Part shown: in pieces, positions 48,795-57,974 of the stretch | Layout: each line of letters opens with the position of its first letter | Position numbering within the stretch: position 1 is the first letter of the stretch | Source of the DNA: Halobacillus hunanensis | GTDB taxonomy: Bacteria > Bacillota > Bacilli > Bacillales > Halobacillaceae | Direction of reading: 5' to 3' | Length of the DNA stretch: 64,000 nt | Assembly (NCBI RefSeq): GCF_900166655.1 | Contig: NZ_FVZB01000007.1 | Location: forward strand, 868,001-932,000 | Notes under the pieces: model-generated | The model's database searches: none | Told to the model about the DNA's origin: nothing | Seen by the model: only the letters and a program-made list of their open reading frames with translations | Translations under genes and position numbers: made by a program

Positions 48795-49667
48795 TAAAAA
48801 GCTGTTTACGAAAACGAGAAATTCTTTTTCATAAGAATGGTCATATTTGTGTAATGAATAAATGCTGCACGATGGTAAATCAAGGAAGGGGGTATCAATT
48901 GCCAGCATTCGGCCCTCTTGTATTTCCCTGTTGATGGCGAACGAGGGGAGGAAGGAGATGCCCATACCTTCTTGAATAAATCTTTTTGCAGCGTGTGACT
49001 TAGTAATCCTAAGAAACCTGGAGGACGGAACTTGTCTTTGAATTTCCCTTTTTAATAGATCCCAGTATCCAGGATGGTGATGTGTGAAAATGATGGACTT
49101 GTTCATAAGTTCATAAGGGTCCAAAACTGGAGCATTCTCTGAATCATACCCATCGTGAGGGACTGCTAAAGTTATCGAATCACTAAACAACTTTTTACAA
49201 AATAAGCTGCCACTGCTGCTGGGCAAGCAAGAAAAAGCAATATCTACTTGATCATCTTCAATCATTTTTTGTAATTGAGAGGATTCGGTAACTTGAATGG
49301 CCAATTCTATGTCCTGGTTTTTCTCCTGATATCTACGGATGATACTTGGAAAAATACTATCAATTAATAATGGAGTCATCCCAATTGTAAATGTTTTATG
49401 ATACCCTTGTTTAACACTTTTCATCTTTTGTAAGACATTTTCGTAATTTTGTATAAGGCTCATTGCTTCGATACGAAATATTCTTCCAAACTCAGTGAGT
49501 TGAATATGCCTGCCTTTTTTCTCAAACAATGTTTCCTGCAATTCCTCCTCAAGCTGTCTTATATGAAGACTTACTGCCGGTTGAGTGATGTAAAGTTTCT
49601 CAGCCGTTTTCCTATAATTAAGCTCTTCCGCAGCTATTGAAAAAGTGTTTAACCATTTTATTTCCAT
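48786..49667 (-). CDS. citR: CitR-like LysR-type regulator
   Basis: A 293-residue LysR regulator with an N-terminal winged helix (MEIKWLNTFSIAAEELNYRKTAEKLYITQPAVSLHIRQLEEEL) and an effector domain of about 200 residues. It is divergent from a citrate synthase gene, as B. subtilis citR is from citA, where CitR represses citA. Start 49667 has AGGAGGAG; an in-frame ATG at 49709 has none. The 99-base divergent region should hold both promoters; T-N11-A motifs are too common there for me to single one out. Confidence 0.88.
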   Translation of the reverse strand: MEIKWLNTFSIAAEELNYRKTAEKLYITQPAVSLHIRQLEEELQETLFEKKGRHIQLTEFGRIFRIEAMSLIQNYENVLQKMKSVKQGYHKTFTIGMTPLLIDSIFPSIIRRYQEKNQDIELAIQVTESSQLQKMIEDDQVDIAFSCLPSSSGSLFCKKLFSDSITLAVPHDGYDSENAPVLDPYELMNKSIIFTHHHPGYWDLLKREIQRQVPSSRFLRITKSHAAKRFIQEGMGISFLPSFAINREIQEGRMLAIDTPFLDLPSCSIYSLHKYDHSYEKEFLVFVNSFLLA

Positions 49668-49766
49668 TTGACTCCTCCTATAAGTAATGCTTATTAAATT
49701 CATCATCATTACTTAATTTTTATTATGATACTTCTATCTTACAATAAAAAGAGAGGAGGGGATATT

Positions 49767-50846
49767 ATGTTTAACCCTGGTTTAAAAGGTGTTACTGCTG
49801 CGGAAACGTGTTTGAGTCAAATAAATGGTGAAAAAGGGGAACTGTATTATCGTGATCAGTCAGTTCATGATCTAGTTGGGAGGTATAGCTTTGAAGAAAT
49901 TAGTTATTTCTTCATAAAAGGAAGGTTTCCGGATTCAAACGAGTTACAATCACTGAAAAAAGTACTGATAAAAGAACGCAGCCTTAGCAGCGAAATTAAG
50001 AAATGGATTGACCACTTAGTTAAGAAACAATCGATAACAGCAATTATTCGTTCAGCTGTTTCTTTCTTAGATGATTCAGAAGATCGGTGGCCAATTCAAA
50101 CCCATGAAGCTTATCGGTTGTTGGCAAAACTGCCTACGATCGTTGCTTATAGTTATCGTAAGAAAATGAACCTAGAGACAGTAGAACCAGATCATCAATT
50201 AGGTCATGTTGAAAATTTCCTTTATATGTTATTTGCAGAACGAAAAACGAAAGAAGAGGTTCAAGCACTTGAGACATATATGATCTTGACCGCAGAACAC
50301 GGAATGAATGCATCTACGTTTTCTGGAAGAGTCGTTACATCTACCCAAAGTGATATCTATTCTGGCATAACGGCTGCAATCGGAGCTTTAAAAGGACCGT
50401 TACATGGGGGCGCGCCAACTGGTGTATTAGATTACATTGACGAAGTAAAACAAAAATCTGTTGAAGAAGTAATCAAAGCAAAGTTGGCCAATGGTGAAAA
50501 AGTAATGGGATTTGGCCATCGAGTTTATAAAGCAACAGATCCTAGAGCTGAAGCATTAAAAGCAATGTTGCTAATTATTGAACCTAAACCAAATTGGATT
50601 GATTTTACATTAAAAACAGAAAAAGAAACTTTTCAATGGTTAAGTGATTTAAAACCTGGCCGAAGACTATATGCAAACGTAGAATATTACGCAGCATCGT
50701 TAATGAAAGCCATTGGCATTCCGTCAGAATTATTCACACCGATTTTTTGTTGCAGTCGAATCGTCGGTTGGACTGCGCACATTATAGAGCAATCGAGAAA
50801 TAATACGATTTTCAGGCCTGAAGCTAAGTACATGGGAAACAAGTAA
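49767..50846 (+). CDS. citA: Citrate synthase (CitA type)
   Basis: The 359-residue enzyme condenses oxaloacetate and acetyl-CoA. Motifs seen: TAEHGMNASTFSGRVV, KGPLHGGAPTGV, GFGHRVYKATDPRAEAL, SRIVGWTAHIIEQ. The first catalytic His is in LHGG, the second in FGHRVY. It is a short Gram-positive type. Start ATG 49767 has GAGAGGAGGGG; the frame to 49725 is unsupported. B. subtilis has a second, major synthase, citZ, not in this window. Downstream an inverted repeat lies at 50855-50899. Confidence 0.93.
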   Translation: MFNPGLKGVTAAETCLSQINGEKGELYYRDQSVHDLVGRYSFEEISYFFIKGRFPDSNELQSLKKVLIKERSLSSEIKKWIDHLVKKQSITAIIRSAVSFLDDSEDRWPIQTHEAYRLLAKLPTIVAYSYRKKMNLETVEPDHQLGHVENFLYMLFAERKTKEEVQALETYMILTAEHGMNASTFSGRVVTSTQSDIYSGITAAIGALKGPLHGGAPTGVLDYIDEVKQKSVEEVIKAKLANGEKVMGFGHRVYKATDPRAEALKAMLLIIEPKPNWIDFTLKTEKETFQWLSDLKPGRRLYANVEYYAASLMKAIGIPSELFTPIFCCSRIVGWTAHIIEQSRNNTIFRPEAKYMGNK

Positions 50847-50854
50847 AATTTATT

Positions 50855-50899
50855 ATTCTGTCTCACTATCATAAGTTTACTTAGGTAATGAGATAGAAT
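50855..50899 (+). other. Inverted repeat downstream of citA
   Basis: ATTCTGTCTCA and TGAGATAGAAT pair with one wobble pair over a 23-base loop. No T run follows, so it is a poor terminator. It could also be left by whatever brought in the endonuclease remnant next to it. Confidence 0.35.
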
Positions 50900-50983
50900 T
50901 CATTTCAAATTAATGAGTGCTTATAATATATATTATGTCTACCCGAAAAAATAAAATGTAAATTATATAATTATTACTTTCCA

Positions 50984-51440
50984 TCACTTATTTTCAATTT
51001 CAGATAGTCTATTTTCAGTAAACCGAATATATTTTCTTTCTAAGTAAAGTCCTTTATCTTTGTATATCCAGTCAGAAAATCGTTTAACGTTTTCATACCC
51101 ACTTATATATAAACGATAGTGTGTATCGAAAGATTTGAAAATGGGCTCAATCCTTTTGATAACAAGAATATCGAAAAGAGATTCCATGAAATTTAATGAT
51201 CCCCCTACTATATTTACGAATTCTTTTTGTTCGTAAATGCAGCCGTCACCATCAAAGTATCCTCTGACAAAATGTGAAAGGTATTGCTTCGGGACATGAG
51301 GAAACTTTAAATCTAATGACTTCTTTGGTTTTATATTGTGTAATTCCATTATATCTGTTTTCATAATTTTACTGTTCAATGTGAGGATGTATATTTTTGT
51401 TGTTTTACTTTGTATAATTGGATGGTTCGATTTCATTTCT
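50984..51440 (-). pseudogene. Remnant of a LAGLIDADG homing endonuclease (C-terminal part)
   Basis: Read leftward, the ~150 residues include the second LAGLIDADG helix and active-site Asp (SHFVRGYFDGDGCIYE) and typical flanks (TTKIYILTLNSKIMKTDIMEL, YRLYISGYENVKRFSDWIY). The first LAGLIDADG half that should precede it is absent: upstream of about 51440 the frame runs into sequence that codes on the other strand for a solute-binding protein. No start with a ribosome binding site is seen. Base composition is AT-richer than its neighbours. I read this as a broken mobile gene. Confidence 0.7.
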
Positions 51441-52365
51441 AAGCCGGGGACCGCGATTAAACAAAGTCGTTTTCCGTAATCATTTTTCAAAAACAGAGGC
51501 GTTACGTCTTTGTACGACAACAGAGGGATACGTGGATTTAGTAACTGAACTGACCCCTAAGGATGTGCAACAGGTTGAATCCTCACCTTATGCTAAATTG
51601 GTTACTTCAGAAGGGAATGAAGTAGTTACAGGGATCTTTAATCGGTTTCAATCTGATGTTGACTTGGACGACTATAATCTGCGTATGGCCATAAATATGG
51701 CTATTCGACGCGATGATATTAGTCAGAATGTGTACGGAGGATATGCCACCCCTGCATTAACGCCGCCCTGGGCATATGCTTTCCAAGAGGAGTTAGAACC
51801 GATTATGTATAGCAGACAACAATCCCGCCAGCTATTTGAAAGCTCAAGTTATCCAAAATCCAGACCTTTAAAAATAGTAGCCTTTAAGAAACAGGAAAAT
51901 CTATTACTGGCCGTGGCTGCCCAAATAGAAGAAACTTTATCCATTTGGGTTGAAACTATAGTTATTCCAGTACAAGAAGAAACGAAATGGAAACGGGTAG
52001 TCGCTGAAAAGAAACTCACTCCAGGATGGGATATTTTAATAGCAAGTGCGACAACACAATTTTATGAAGGGACTCCTGCTTTTTTTCACAGAGAACTTTT
52101 TGGTTTTGACGGAGCCCTTCGAACAGGGCCGAAACTGCCAGAATTTGATGATAGAGAGATGGTAAATCAAATTCGGCGTAAGGAGTTACTTGCGGCAGCA
52201 AAGGATGTAGATCGATTTGTATATCAAAATGCTTTATCGCTGTTTTTATGCGTGCCGCACAAGCTCTACGCAGTAAATAGACATGTTGAATTTAAGCCTT
52301 ATCGAACTACCTTTGAGCTTGCTGAAACAGAAGTCAGAGAAATGCATTGGTCTCGTAGGAGATAA
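51441..52365 (+). pseudogene. 3' fragment of a family 5 solute-binding protein gene (SgrR/peptide ABC type)
   Basis: About 308 residues correspond to the C-terminal part of an SBP_bac_5 protein: KVVFRNHFSKTEALRL...YVDLVTELTPKDVQQVE, FNRFQSDVDLDDYNLRMAINMAIRRDDI, TPALTPPWA. Full-length proteins are about 500-600 residues, so the N-terminal half (signal peptide or, for SgrR-type regulators, an HTH) is missing. No ribosome binding site lies before the ATG at 51418. The coding capacity stops exactly where the endonuclease remnant begins, so both genes seem cut by one event. The rest of the frame is intact to its stop and terminator. Confidence 0.75.
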
Positions 52366-52370
52366 CCTAT

Positions 52371-52412
52371 AAAAAGGAGGCTGCCATTTTGAAGTGGCAG
52401 CCTCCTTTTTAC
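52371..52412. terminator. Long bidirectional terminator
   Basis: AAAAAGGAGGCTGCCA pairs perfectly with TGGCAGCCTCCTTTTT around TTTTGAAG. It serves the solute-binding fragment and the convergent nitroreductase gene. Confidence 0.95.
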
Positions 52413-53003
52413 CTATTCTTTCAAACCATCTTCTGTCGAAACCCACTTCGTAACATTGTTAAAATGTTTTCGAGCACCTGCAGGTACATTTTTTTCTGGA
52501 TATCCAATATAAAGAAAACCTAAAACTTCTCCGTCTTCAGGGAGTCCGAACAAGTCTTTCATAAGTGGATCATATGTTGGCTTGCCTGTTCTCCAAAACC
52601 CTCCCAAACCTAGTGCATGAGCAGTTAAAAGCATATTTTGAATAGATGAATAGACAGCACCATATTCTTCTTTTGCAATTACCTTCGGGTCGTCCGCAGG
52701 CTCAGCAGCCACCACGATTACAGCTGGCGCTCGGAATGGCTTTTTCATTCTTTTAGCTAATTTCTTCTGGTTAACCTCTGTTGATGGATCGTCCATATCT
52801 TTTTCAGCAATTTTTGCTAATACCTCTCCTAATGGTTTCCTTCCTTCACCAGTTAGTACAAAAAAGCGCCAAGGCTCTGTTCTGTGATGACATGGAGCCC
52901 AAGTTCCGGCCTCGAGAATTTGTTCTAATAATTCTTGAGGCACAGGTTTATCTGAAACTAACCCCACACTTCTTCTTGTTTTGATAGCTTCTAATACATC
53001 CAT
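52413..53003 (-). CDS. Nitroreductase-family flavoprotein
   Basis: The 196-residue FMN enzyme starts MDVLEAIKTRRSVG and has the nitroreductase pattern AGTWAPCHHRTEPWRFFVL, APAVIVVAAEP, YSSIQNMLLTAHALGLGGFWRTG and LYIGYPE. It would reduce nitro compounds, quinones or similar with NAD(P)H; physiological substrate unknown. Start 53003 is set by AAGGGGG at eight bases; the frame extends to 53105 without a site. It lies after copZ but behind a terminator. Confidence 0.9.
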   Translation of the reverse strand: MDVLEAIKTRRSVGLVSDKPVPQELLEQILEAGTWAPCHHRTEPWRFFVLTGEGRKPLGEVLAKIAEKDMDDPSTEVNQKKLAKRMKKPFRAPAVIVVAAEPADDPKVIAKEEYGAVYSSIQNMLLTAHALGLGGFWRTGKPTYDPLMKDLFGLPEDGEVLGFLYIGYPEKNVPAGARKHFNNVTKWVSTEDGLKE

Positions 53004-53061
53004 TATGATATCCCCCTTAGAAAGTATTTCTTTTATATTGCTAGTGTATGATTGATTTATA

Positions 53062-53104
53062 TAAAAAGGATTCACATATAGTTTACTATACATGAATCCT
53101 TTCA
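53062..53104 (-). terminator. Terminator of the copper operon
   Basis: Read leftward, AAAGGATTCA pairs with TGAATCCTTT and is followed by TTTATA. It lies 19 bases after the copZ stop. Confidence 0.75.
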
Positions 53105-53122
53105 ACTACTAATATCTATTTT

Positions 53123-53329
53123 TTATGAAACAACGTCGTATCCTTGCTCCTCAATCGCTTCATTCATTTCAGATTCACTAATACCGTCTTCGTAAGTGAC
53201 ATGTACTTTGCCTGTTTCAAGATCAACGTCGACACTTTCCACACCATTTAATTCTTTAAGTGCTCCTTTAACAGCTTTTTCACAATGCGCACATGTCATT
53301 CCTTCAACTTGTATCGTTTTAGTTTGCAT
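53123..53329 (-). CDS. copZ: Copper chaperone CopZ
   Basis: A 68-residue heavy-metal-associated domain with the Cu(I) motif GMTCAHC (Cys13, Cys16), which delivers copper to CopA. Last gene of the leftward csoR-copA-copZ operon, 22 bases after copA. Confidence 0.95.
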   Translation of the reverse strand: MQTKTIQVEGMTCAHCEKAVKGALKELNGVESVDVDLETGKVHVTYEDGISESEMNEAIEEQGYDVVS

Positions 53330-53351
53330 GATAAATTTCCTTCTTTCTTGA

Positions 53352-55745
53352 TCATTTTTGAATTTTGACTCGTTTCAAACGTAATGAATTACTTACAACA
53401 CTTACTGAGCTAAATGCCATTGCTGCTCCTGCTAACCAGGGAGCTAGTAATCCGGCAGCTGCAATAGGAATACCAGCTGAATTATAAAACAAGGCCCAGA
53501 ATAAATTTTGGCGAATATTCTTCATCGTTTTTGTACTAAGTTCAATCGCCTTAGCAATTAAATTCAGATCACCACCTAAGATGGTGAGATCAGCTGTTTC
53601 AATAGCTACATCAGTTCCTGTACCTATAGCGATCCCAATATCAGCAGTAGCGAGAGCTGGTGCATCATTAATGCCATCTCCCACCATTGCTACACGCTTG
53701 CCCTGCTGCTTGATTTGATCAATATGGTATGCCTTCTCTTCAGGGACGACTCCAGCTATAACGCGATCAATTCCCACTTCCTCAGCGATAGCCTGAGCAG
53801 TTTTCTCATTGTCACCCGTTAACATAATCAATTCCAAACCTAAGTTTTTTAATGTAGCTAAAGCTTCTTTTGACTCTGATTTAACTTGGTCAGCAACGGC
53901 GATTACACCAGCAGTTTCATCGTTAACAGCAATTAGCATTGCCGTTTTTCCTTGAGACTCCCATTGCTCCATTGTTGTTTCATACTTGGAAAAATCAATA
54001 CGATCTCTCTCCAGTAACTTTCTTGTTCCCACCAGGACCCGTTCGTTTTGAATGTCAGCTGTAATACCATATCCGGGTATAGCTTCAAAATGATCCACTT
54101 GCAGAAATTCACTATTCTTTGCTCGACCATAATTCACAATAGCATCTGCAAGAGGATGTTCTGATTGAGCCTCTGCACTCACTAACAGGTTAAGGACTCG
54201 TTCATTATCTTCAAGAAAATCGGTTACTTCTGGTACTCCTTTTGTAATAGTTCCTGTTTTATCAAAAACAATGGTATCCAGCTTATGGGTCGTCTCAAGA
54301 TACTCTCCGCCTTTATATAAGATCCCCATTTCAGCACCTTTACCTGTACCCACCATAACAGAAGTTGGTGTAGCTAAGCCAAGAGCACAAGGGCAAGCGA
54401 TTACTAACACAGCGATGGACGCTTCCAGTGCCAAAGCTAATTCACCTGGGCTGATCACAATAATCCAAAGGATAAATGTTAACACGGCAATTCCAACAAC
54501 AATCGGCACAAAATATCCTGAAATGATGTCAGCCAGTCGCTGAATTGGCGCCTTTGAACCCTGAGCTTCTTCTACAACTTTAATAATATTGGAGAGTGCA
54601 GTATCTTTACCTACCTTGGTTGCTTTTATCTGGACAGTTCCGTTTTTGTTAATCGTTGATCCAATAACTTGATCATTCATTGCCTTTTCTATAGGAAGAG
54701 ACTCCCCGGTAATCATAGATTCATCTGCAGTCGTTCTACCTTCCGCAATGATTCCATCGACTGGGAATTTCTCTCCCGGCTTAACGAGTACAAGATCATC
54801 AACTTGAACTTGATCAACAGGAAGTCTGATTTCTTCTCCGTTTCTTAGTACCGTGGCTTCTTTAGCTTGAAGGTTTAATAATCCTGAAATTGCCTGAGTC
54901 GTGCGACCTTTCGCGACAGTTTCAAAATATTTACCTAATAGAATTAAAGTAATTAAGACGGCACTCGTTTCAAAGTAAAGATTAGGCACAACATTAGGAT
55001 TAATTAAAAATCTAATCAATTCGGCTACACTATAGAAATAAGCAGCACTAGTACCAAGCGCAACTAAAACGTCCATATTTGCTGTCTTGTTGGAAAGGTT
55101 TTTATACGCGCCTTTATAAAACTGCCAACCGATTACAAACTGAACGGGTGTTGCTAACGCTAATTGAAGCCATGGATTCATGAAAGCATGAGGCAATGGT
55201 AAACCAAACAAATGCTTCGCCATTGTCATTAAAAGCGGAAGTGATAGCACAGCTGAAATCAGCAGTTTTACCCTTTGCTGTTTGATCTGCTGCTCTTTAT
55301 GGGATTGCTTGCTTTCACGATCTCCACTAAGTTCCGCATCATAACCTAATTTTTGTATTCGTGCGATGATATCCTCTATCTCCAATAATCCAGAGCGGTA
55401 TTCCACCTGCCCTGTTTCATTGGCCAAGTTAACAGATGCATGCTCGACTCCATCCATTTTGTTTAAAACTTTCTCGATTCTTGTTGAGCAGGCAGCACAG
55501 GTCATACCGGTAATATCCAGCTCAACGGTTTCTTTCTCAACACCGTAACCAAGTTTATTGATTCGCTCCTCGATCATGTCAGGATCAATTTGACTAGGGT
55601 CATATTGAATGGTGGCGTTTTCCATAGCTAAATTGACTTGCGCCTCGATTCCTTCTGTTTTGTTAAGTACCTTTTCTATTCTTGTAGAACAGGCGGCGCA
55701 GGTCATGCCGGTAATTCCGACATTTATTTTCTTTTGTTCACTCAC
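53352..55745 (-). CDS. copA: Copper-exporting P1B-type ATPase CopA
   Basis: A 797-residue Cu(I) exporter. Two N-terminal metal-binding domains each have [10 protein letters not shown] (Cys16/Cys19 and Cys83/Cys86). The transmembrane copper motif CPC is at 451-453 ([13 protein letters not shown]), the phosphorylated Asp is Asp495 (DKTGT), and TGDN and [10 protein letters not shown] follow. Start is a GTG at 55745 after AAGGGGGGA. It removes excess cytosolic copper. It is 18 bases behind csoR. Confidence 0.97.
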   Translation of the reverse strand: MSEQKKINVGITGMTCAACSTRIEKVLNKTEGIEAQVNLAMENATIQYDPSQIDPDMIEERINKLGYGVEKETVELDITGMTCAACSTRIEKVLNKMDGVEHASVNLANETGQVEYRSGLLEIEDIIARIQKLGYDAELSGDRESKQSHKEQQIKQQRVKLLISAVLSLPLLMTMAKHLFGLPLPHAFMNPWLQLALATPVQFVIGWQFYKGAYKNLSNKTANMDVLVALGTSAAYFYSVAELIRFLINPNVVPNLYFETSAVLITLILLGKYFETVAKGRTTQAISGLLNLQAKEATVLRNGEEIRLPVDQVQVDDLVLVKPGEKFPVDGIIAEGRTTADESMITGESLPIEKAMNDQVIGSTINKNGTVQIKATKVGKDTALSNIIKVVEEAQGSKAPIQRLADIISGYFVPIVVGIAVLTFILWIIVISPGELALALEASIAVLVIACPCALGLATPTSVMVGTGKGAEMGILYKGGEYLETTHKLDTIVFDKTGTITKGVPEVTDFLEDNERVLNLLVSAEAQSEHPLADAIVNYGRAKNSEFLQVDHFEAIPGYGITADIQNERVLVGTRKLLERDRIDFSKYETTMEQWESQGKTAMLIAVNDETAGVIAVADQVKSESKEALATLKNLGLELIMLTGDNEKTAQAIAEEVGIDRVIAGVVPEEKAYHIDQIKQQGKRVAMVGDGINDAPALATADIGIAIGTGTDVAIETADLTILGGDLNLIAKAIELSTKTMKNIRQNLFWALFYNSAGIPIAAAGLLAPWLAGAAMAFSSVSVVSNSLRLKRVKIQK

Positions 55746-55763
55746 GAGCCATCCCCCCTTTTT

Positions 55764-56081
55764 TTACTTGGAGAACTGCTGAATAACTTTCATTAGCTCA
55801 TCAATAGCTTCTTCGCCTTCACCCTTTTTTATGGCACCGGCAACGCAATGATGGGTGTGTCTTTCTAACAAGGAATACCCTACCTTGTTTAAGGCATTAT
55901 TTATAGCTGAAATTTGTACAAGGACATCCACACAATAGCGATCATTTTCTACCATCTTTTGGATGCCCCGTACTTGACCTTCAATTCGTTTCAGACGATT
56001 GATAACAGCCTGTTTTTCATCATCTGTCCTTGGAGTTAATGGTTGTTTTCCACTATTTTCAGGTAATGTATGCTCATCCAT
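55764..56081 (-). CDS. csoR: Copper-sensing repressor CsoR
   Basis: A 105-residue all-helical DUF156 repressor. The Cu(I) ligands Cys50, His75 and Cys79 (NDRYCVDVL, RHTHHCV) show the exact spacing of B. subtilis CsoR (45, 70, 74). Cu(I) binding releases DNA. GGAGCGTC precedes the ATG. It heads csoR-copA-copZ, and operator-like sites lie at 56113-56129 and 56184-56200. Confidence 0.95.
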   Translation of the reverse strand: MDEHTLPENSGKQPLTPRTDDEKQAVINRLKRIEGQVRGIQKMVENDRYCVDVLVQISAINNALNKVGYSLLERHTHHCVAGAIKKGEGEEAIDELMKVIQQFSK

Positions 56082-56112
56082 TTATGACGCTCCTTTCTTA
56101 TCTACATATAAT

Positions 56113-56129
56113 ATACCCCGTACAGGTAT
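56113..56129 (-). promoter_or_regulatory. CsoR operator for csoR-copA-copZ
   Basis: Read leftward, ATACCTGTACGGGGTAT is a pseudo-palindrome similar to the known CsoR site TACCCTACGGGGGTA. It lies 32 bases before the csoR start. Confidence 0.7.
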
Positions 56130-56183
56130 TATCAGTCAACAAATTAAAACTATGTATTTTAATAACTATTGAAGTTTAACTTA

Positions 56184-56200
56184 ATACTGATACGGGGTAT
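56184..56200 (+). promoter_or_regulatory. Second CsoR operator before the DUF4396 gene
   Basis: ATACTGATACGGGGTAT shares TACGGGGTAT with the first site and overlaps a likely promoter (TTAACT, 16-base spacer, TATATA). It lies 34 bases before the divergent gene, mirroring the other site. Confidence 0.65.
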
Positions 56201-56233
56201 ATAAACATCGTAAATCAGATGAGAGGTGATTAG

Positions 56234-56890
56234 ATGTTAGAGGTTATTTCATGGATCGCATTAGGAATAGGAGTGATAAGTTCCTTAATTGTTATCATGG
56301 ATATTATCAAACATCCACAAATGATGACAATCATGAATGTAGTATGGCCCATTAATGGTTTATTCTTTGGTCCTTTCGCTTTATGGACTTATTTTAAATG
56401 GGGGCGGCTAAAAGCTAAAAATCTAGAACTCGAGGACAATCGCGGCAGGCCGGCAAAGGTATTCGTGTCCACTAGTCATTGTTCGGCAGGCTGTACATTG
56501 GGGGATGCTGTTGGTGTACCCATTGTTGCTTTAACAGCCATGACTATTGCAGGGTCGACTTTATTTGCTCATTATATAGTTGAATTTATTTTAGCCTATG
56601 TGTTCGGTATTATTTTTCAATTTTATGCGATCTATCCAATGAATAAAAAGCAGGGTATCATAGGATCGATAAAAGAAGCAATTAAGGCCGACTCCTTTTC
56701 TTTACTTGCATTTGAAATAGGCATGTTCGGATGGATGGCCATTGTTCATTTCTTGCTTTTTACGGAACCTCCAAAGCCAAATCAACCTACTTACTGGTTT
56801 ATGATGCAAATTGCCATGGTTTTAGGGTTTCTAACTAGCTACCCTGCCAATTGGTTATTAGTTAAACAAGGTATTAAAGAAGAAATGTAG
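56234..56890 (+). CDS. DUF4396 membrane protein, probably copper-regulated
   Basis: The 218-residue protein has about six predicted membrane helices (first pair about 5-25 and 40-56; later GVPIVALTAMTIAGSTLFAHYIVEFILAYVFG, FGWMAIVHFLLF) and a conserved loop TSHCSAGCTLGD whose His and two Cys could bind Cu(I). The DUF4396 family has no defined role that I know of. It is divergent from csoR, with a CsoR-like site overlapping its promoter, so a copper transport or resistance role is inferred. GAGAGGTGAT precedes the ATG. Confidence 0.8.
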   Translation: MLEVISWIALGIGVISSLIVIMDIIKHPQMMTIMNVVWPINGLFFGPFALWTYFKWGRLKAKNLELEDNRGRPAKVFVSTSHCSAGCTLGDAVGVPIVALTAMTIAGSTLFAHYIVEFILAYVFGIIFQFYAIYPMNKKQGIIGSIKEAIKADSFSLLAFEIGMFGWMAIVHFLLFTEPPKPNQPTYWFMMQIAMVLGFLTSYPANWLLVKQGIKEEM

Positions 56891-56936
56891 AACAAATTTA
56901 GAAATAGCATTACAACCATCTAACAGAAGTGTATGT

Positions 56937-56978
56937 AAAAAGCTGGCAGGATCCTATTTTTCCTGTCAGCTTTTTTTA
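56937..56978 (+). terminator. Rho-independent terminator after the DUF4396 gene
   Basis: AAAAGCTGGCAGGA pairs with TCCTGTCAGCTTTT (one wobble), followed by a T run. Confidence 0.92.
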
Positions 56979-57052
56979 CTATGGAATTCTAATGAAGGTT
57001 ATTGTTAACCGTAGTGAATATGAGATTAATAATAACGTGAGCCATTACTTTA

Positions 57053-57916
57053 TTAATCATGTTTTAAGACAGTTTGCCCGTCTGATTGGGCGACTTTACC
57101 TTCTTTCATAAGCTTCCCAAGAGCCCGTTTAAAAGCAGATTTACTAATATGGAAAGTGTCTCTGATTTCATCGGGCTGGCTTTTATCGGTGTACGGCATT
57201 ACGCCGTCATGTTCAACTAGATAATCGTATATTTGTTCCGCATCAGGGTCCATACTATACTGTTTTAAAGGCCGTAATGAAAGATTTAAAGTTCCATCAT
57301 CTTTCACATCGATTACTCGTCCTTCTATGGTCTCACCTAATCGGGGTTCGACTTTTCGTTCGAAAGGGTGAATAAATCCACGATAACCTTCTTCTGTTAG
57401 AACAAAAGAACCCGCTTTAGTAGATCGGTAAACACGACCTACAATGGTTTCATTTACTAAAGTTTTGGGGGCAGTAGTAAGGTCTTCTAACACTTCCCCT
57501 TCTGAAATGGGTTCCGCAAAAACCCTTCCTTTCTTATCCTTCTCTAGACTTACAAATAACCAATCTCCAGTTTGTGGCCAAACGTCTTTTAGTGCTGGCA
57601 AATGGTCTTTGGATACAAGAAATTCTTTATCTACGCCAATATTTACGAACGCACCTAGGTTCCTCACCACTTCTTCTACCTCTGCCCAGCCATAGGTGTC
57701 TAAACGAACTTCAGGCAAAAACATTGTTGCAGTGAGTGCCTTATTTCTGTTGACATAAACAAAAACAATTACACTTTCTCCTATTTCTTCAATTTCTTTA
57801 TTTACTTGAATATGAGGAAGCAAAACTTCTTCCTCACCTTTTCTGATTATAAACCCTTCTGCAACCCTTTTTGTTACGTTCATAGATTGGATTGTACCAA
57901 TTATAGACTCTTTCAT
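57053..57916 (-). CDS. cvfB: CvfB/YitL-type S1 RNA-binding protein
   Basis: The 287-residue protein has the CvfB layout: three S1-like beta-barrels in tandem (the third with GYRGFIHPFERKVEPRLGETIEGRVIDVKDDGTLNLSLR) and a C-terminal winged helix (about 215-287, IYDYLVEHDGVMPYTDKSQPDEIRDTFHISKSAFKRALGKL). S. aureus CvfB affects virulence gene expression and binds RNA; in bacilli (YitL) the role is not set. The ATG at 57916 has GCAGGTGTAG upstream. Confidence 0.92.
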   Translation of the reverse strand: MKESIIGTIQSMNVTKRVAEGFIIRKGEEEVLLPHIQVNKEIEEIGESVIVFVYVNRNKALTATMFLPEVRLDTYGWAEVEEVVRNLGAFVNIGVDKEFLVSKDHLPALKDVWPQTGDWLFVSLEKDKKGRVFAEPISEGEVLEDLTTAPKTLVNETIVGRVYRSTKAGSFVLTEEGYRGFIHPFERKVEPRLGETIEGRVIDVKDDGTLNLSLRPLKQYSMDPDAEQIYDYLVEHDGVMPYTDKSQPDEIRDTFHISKSAFKRALGKLMKEGKVAQSDGQTVLKHD

Positions 57917-57974
57917 ATCTACACCTGCTTTTCCATTCTGTTTTTTAGTTCAGAACCTACGCATATCAAAATAG

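Noticed and set aside
51418-52365. Intact solute-binding protein starting at ATG 51418
   Set aside because: No signal peptide, no ribosome binding site, and about half the domain is missing; treated as a fragment.
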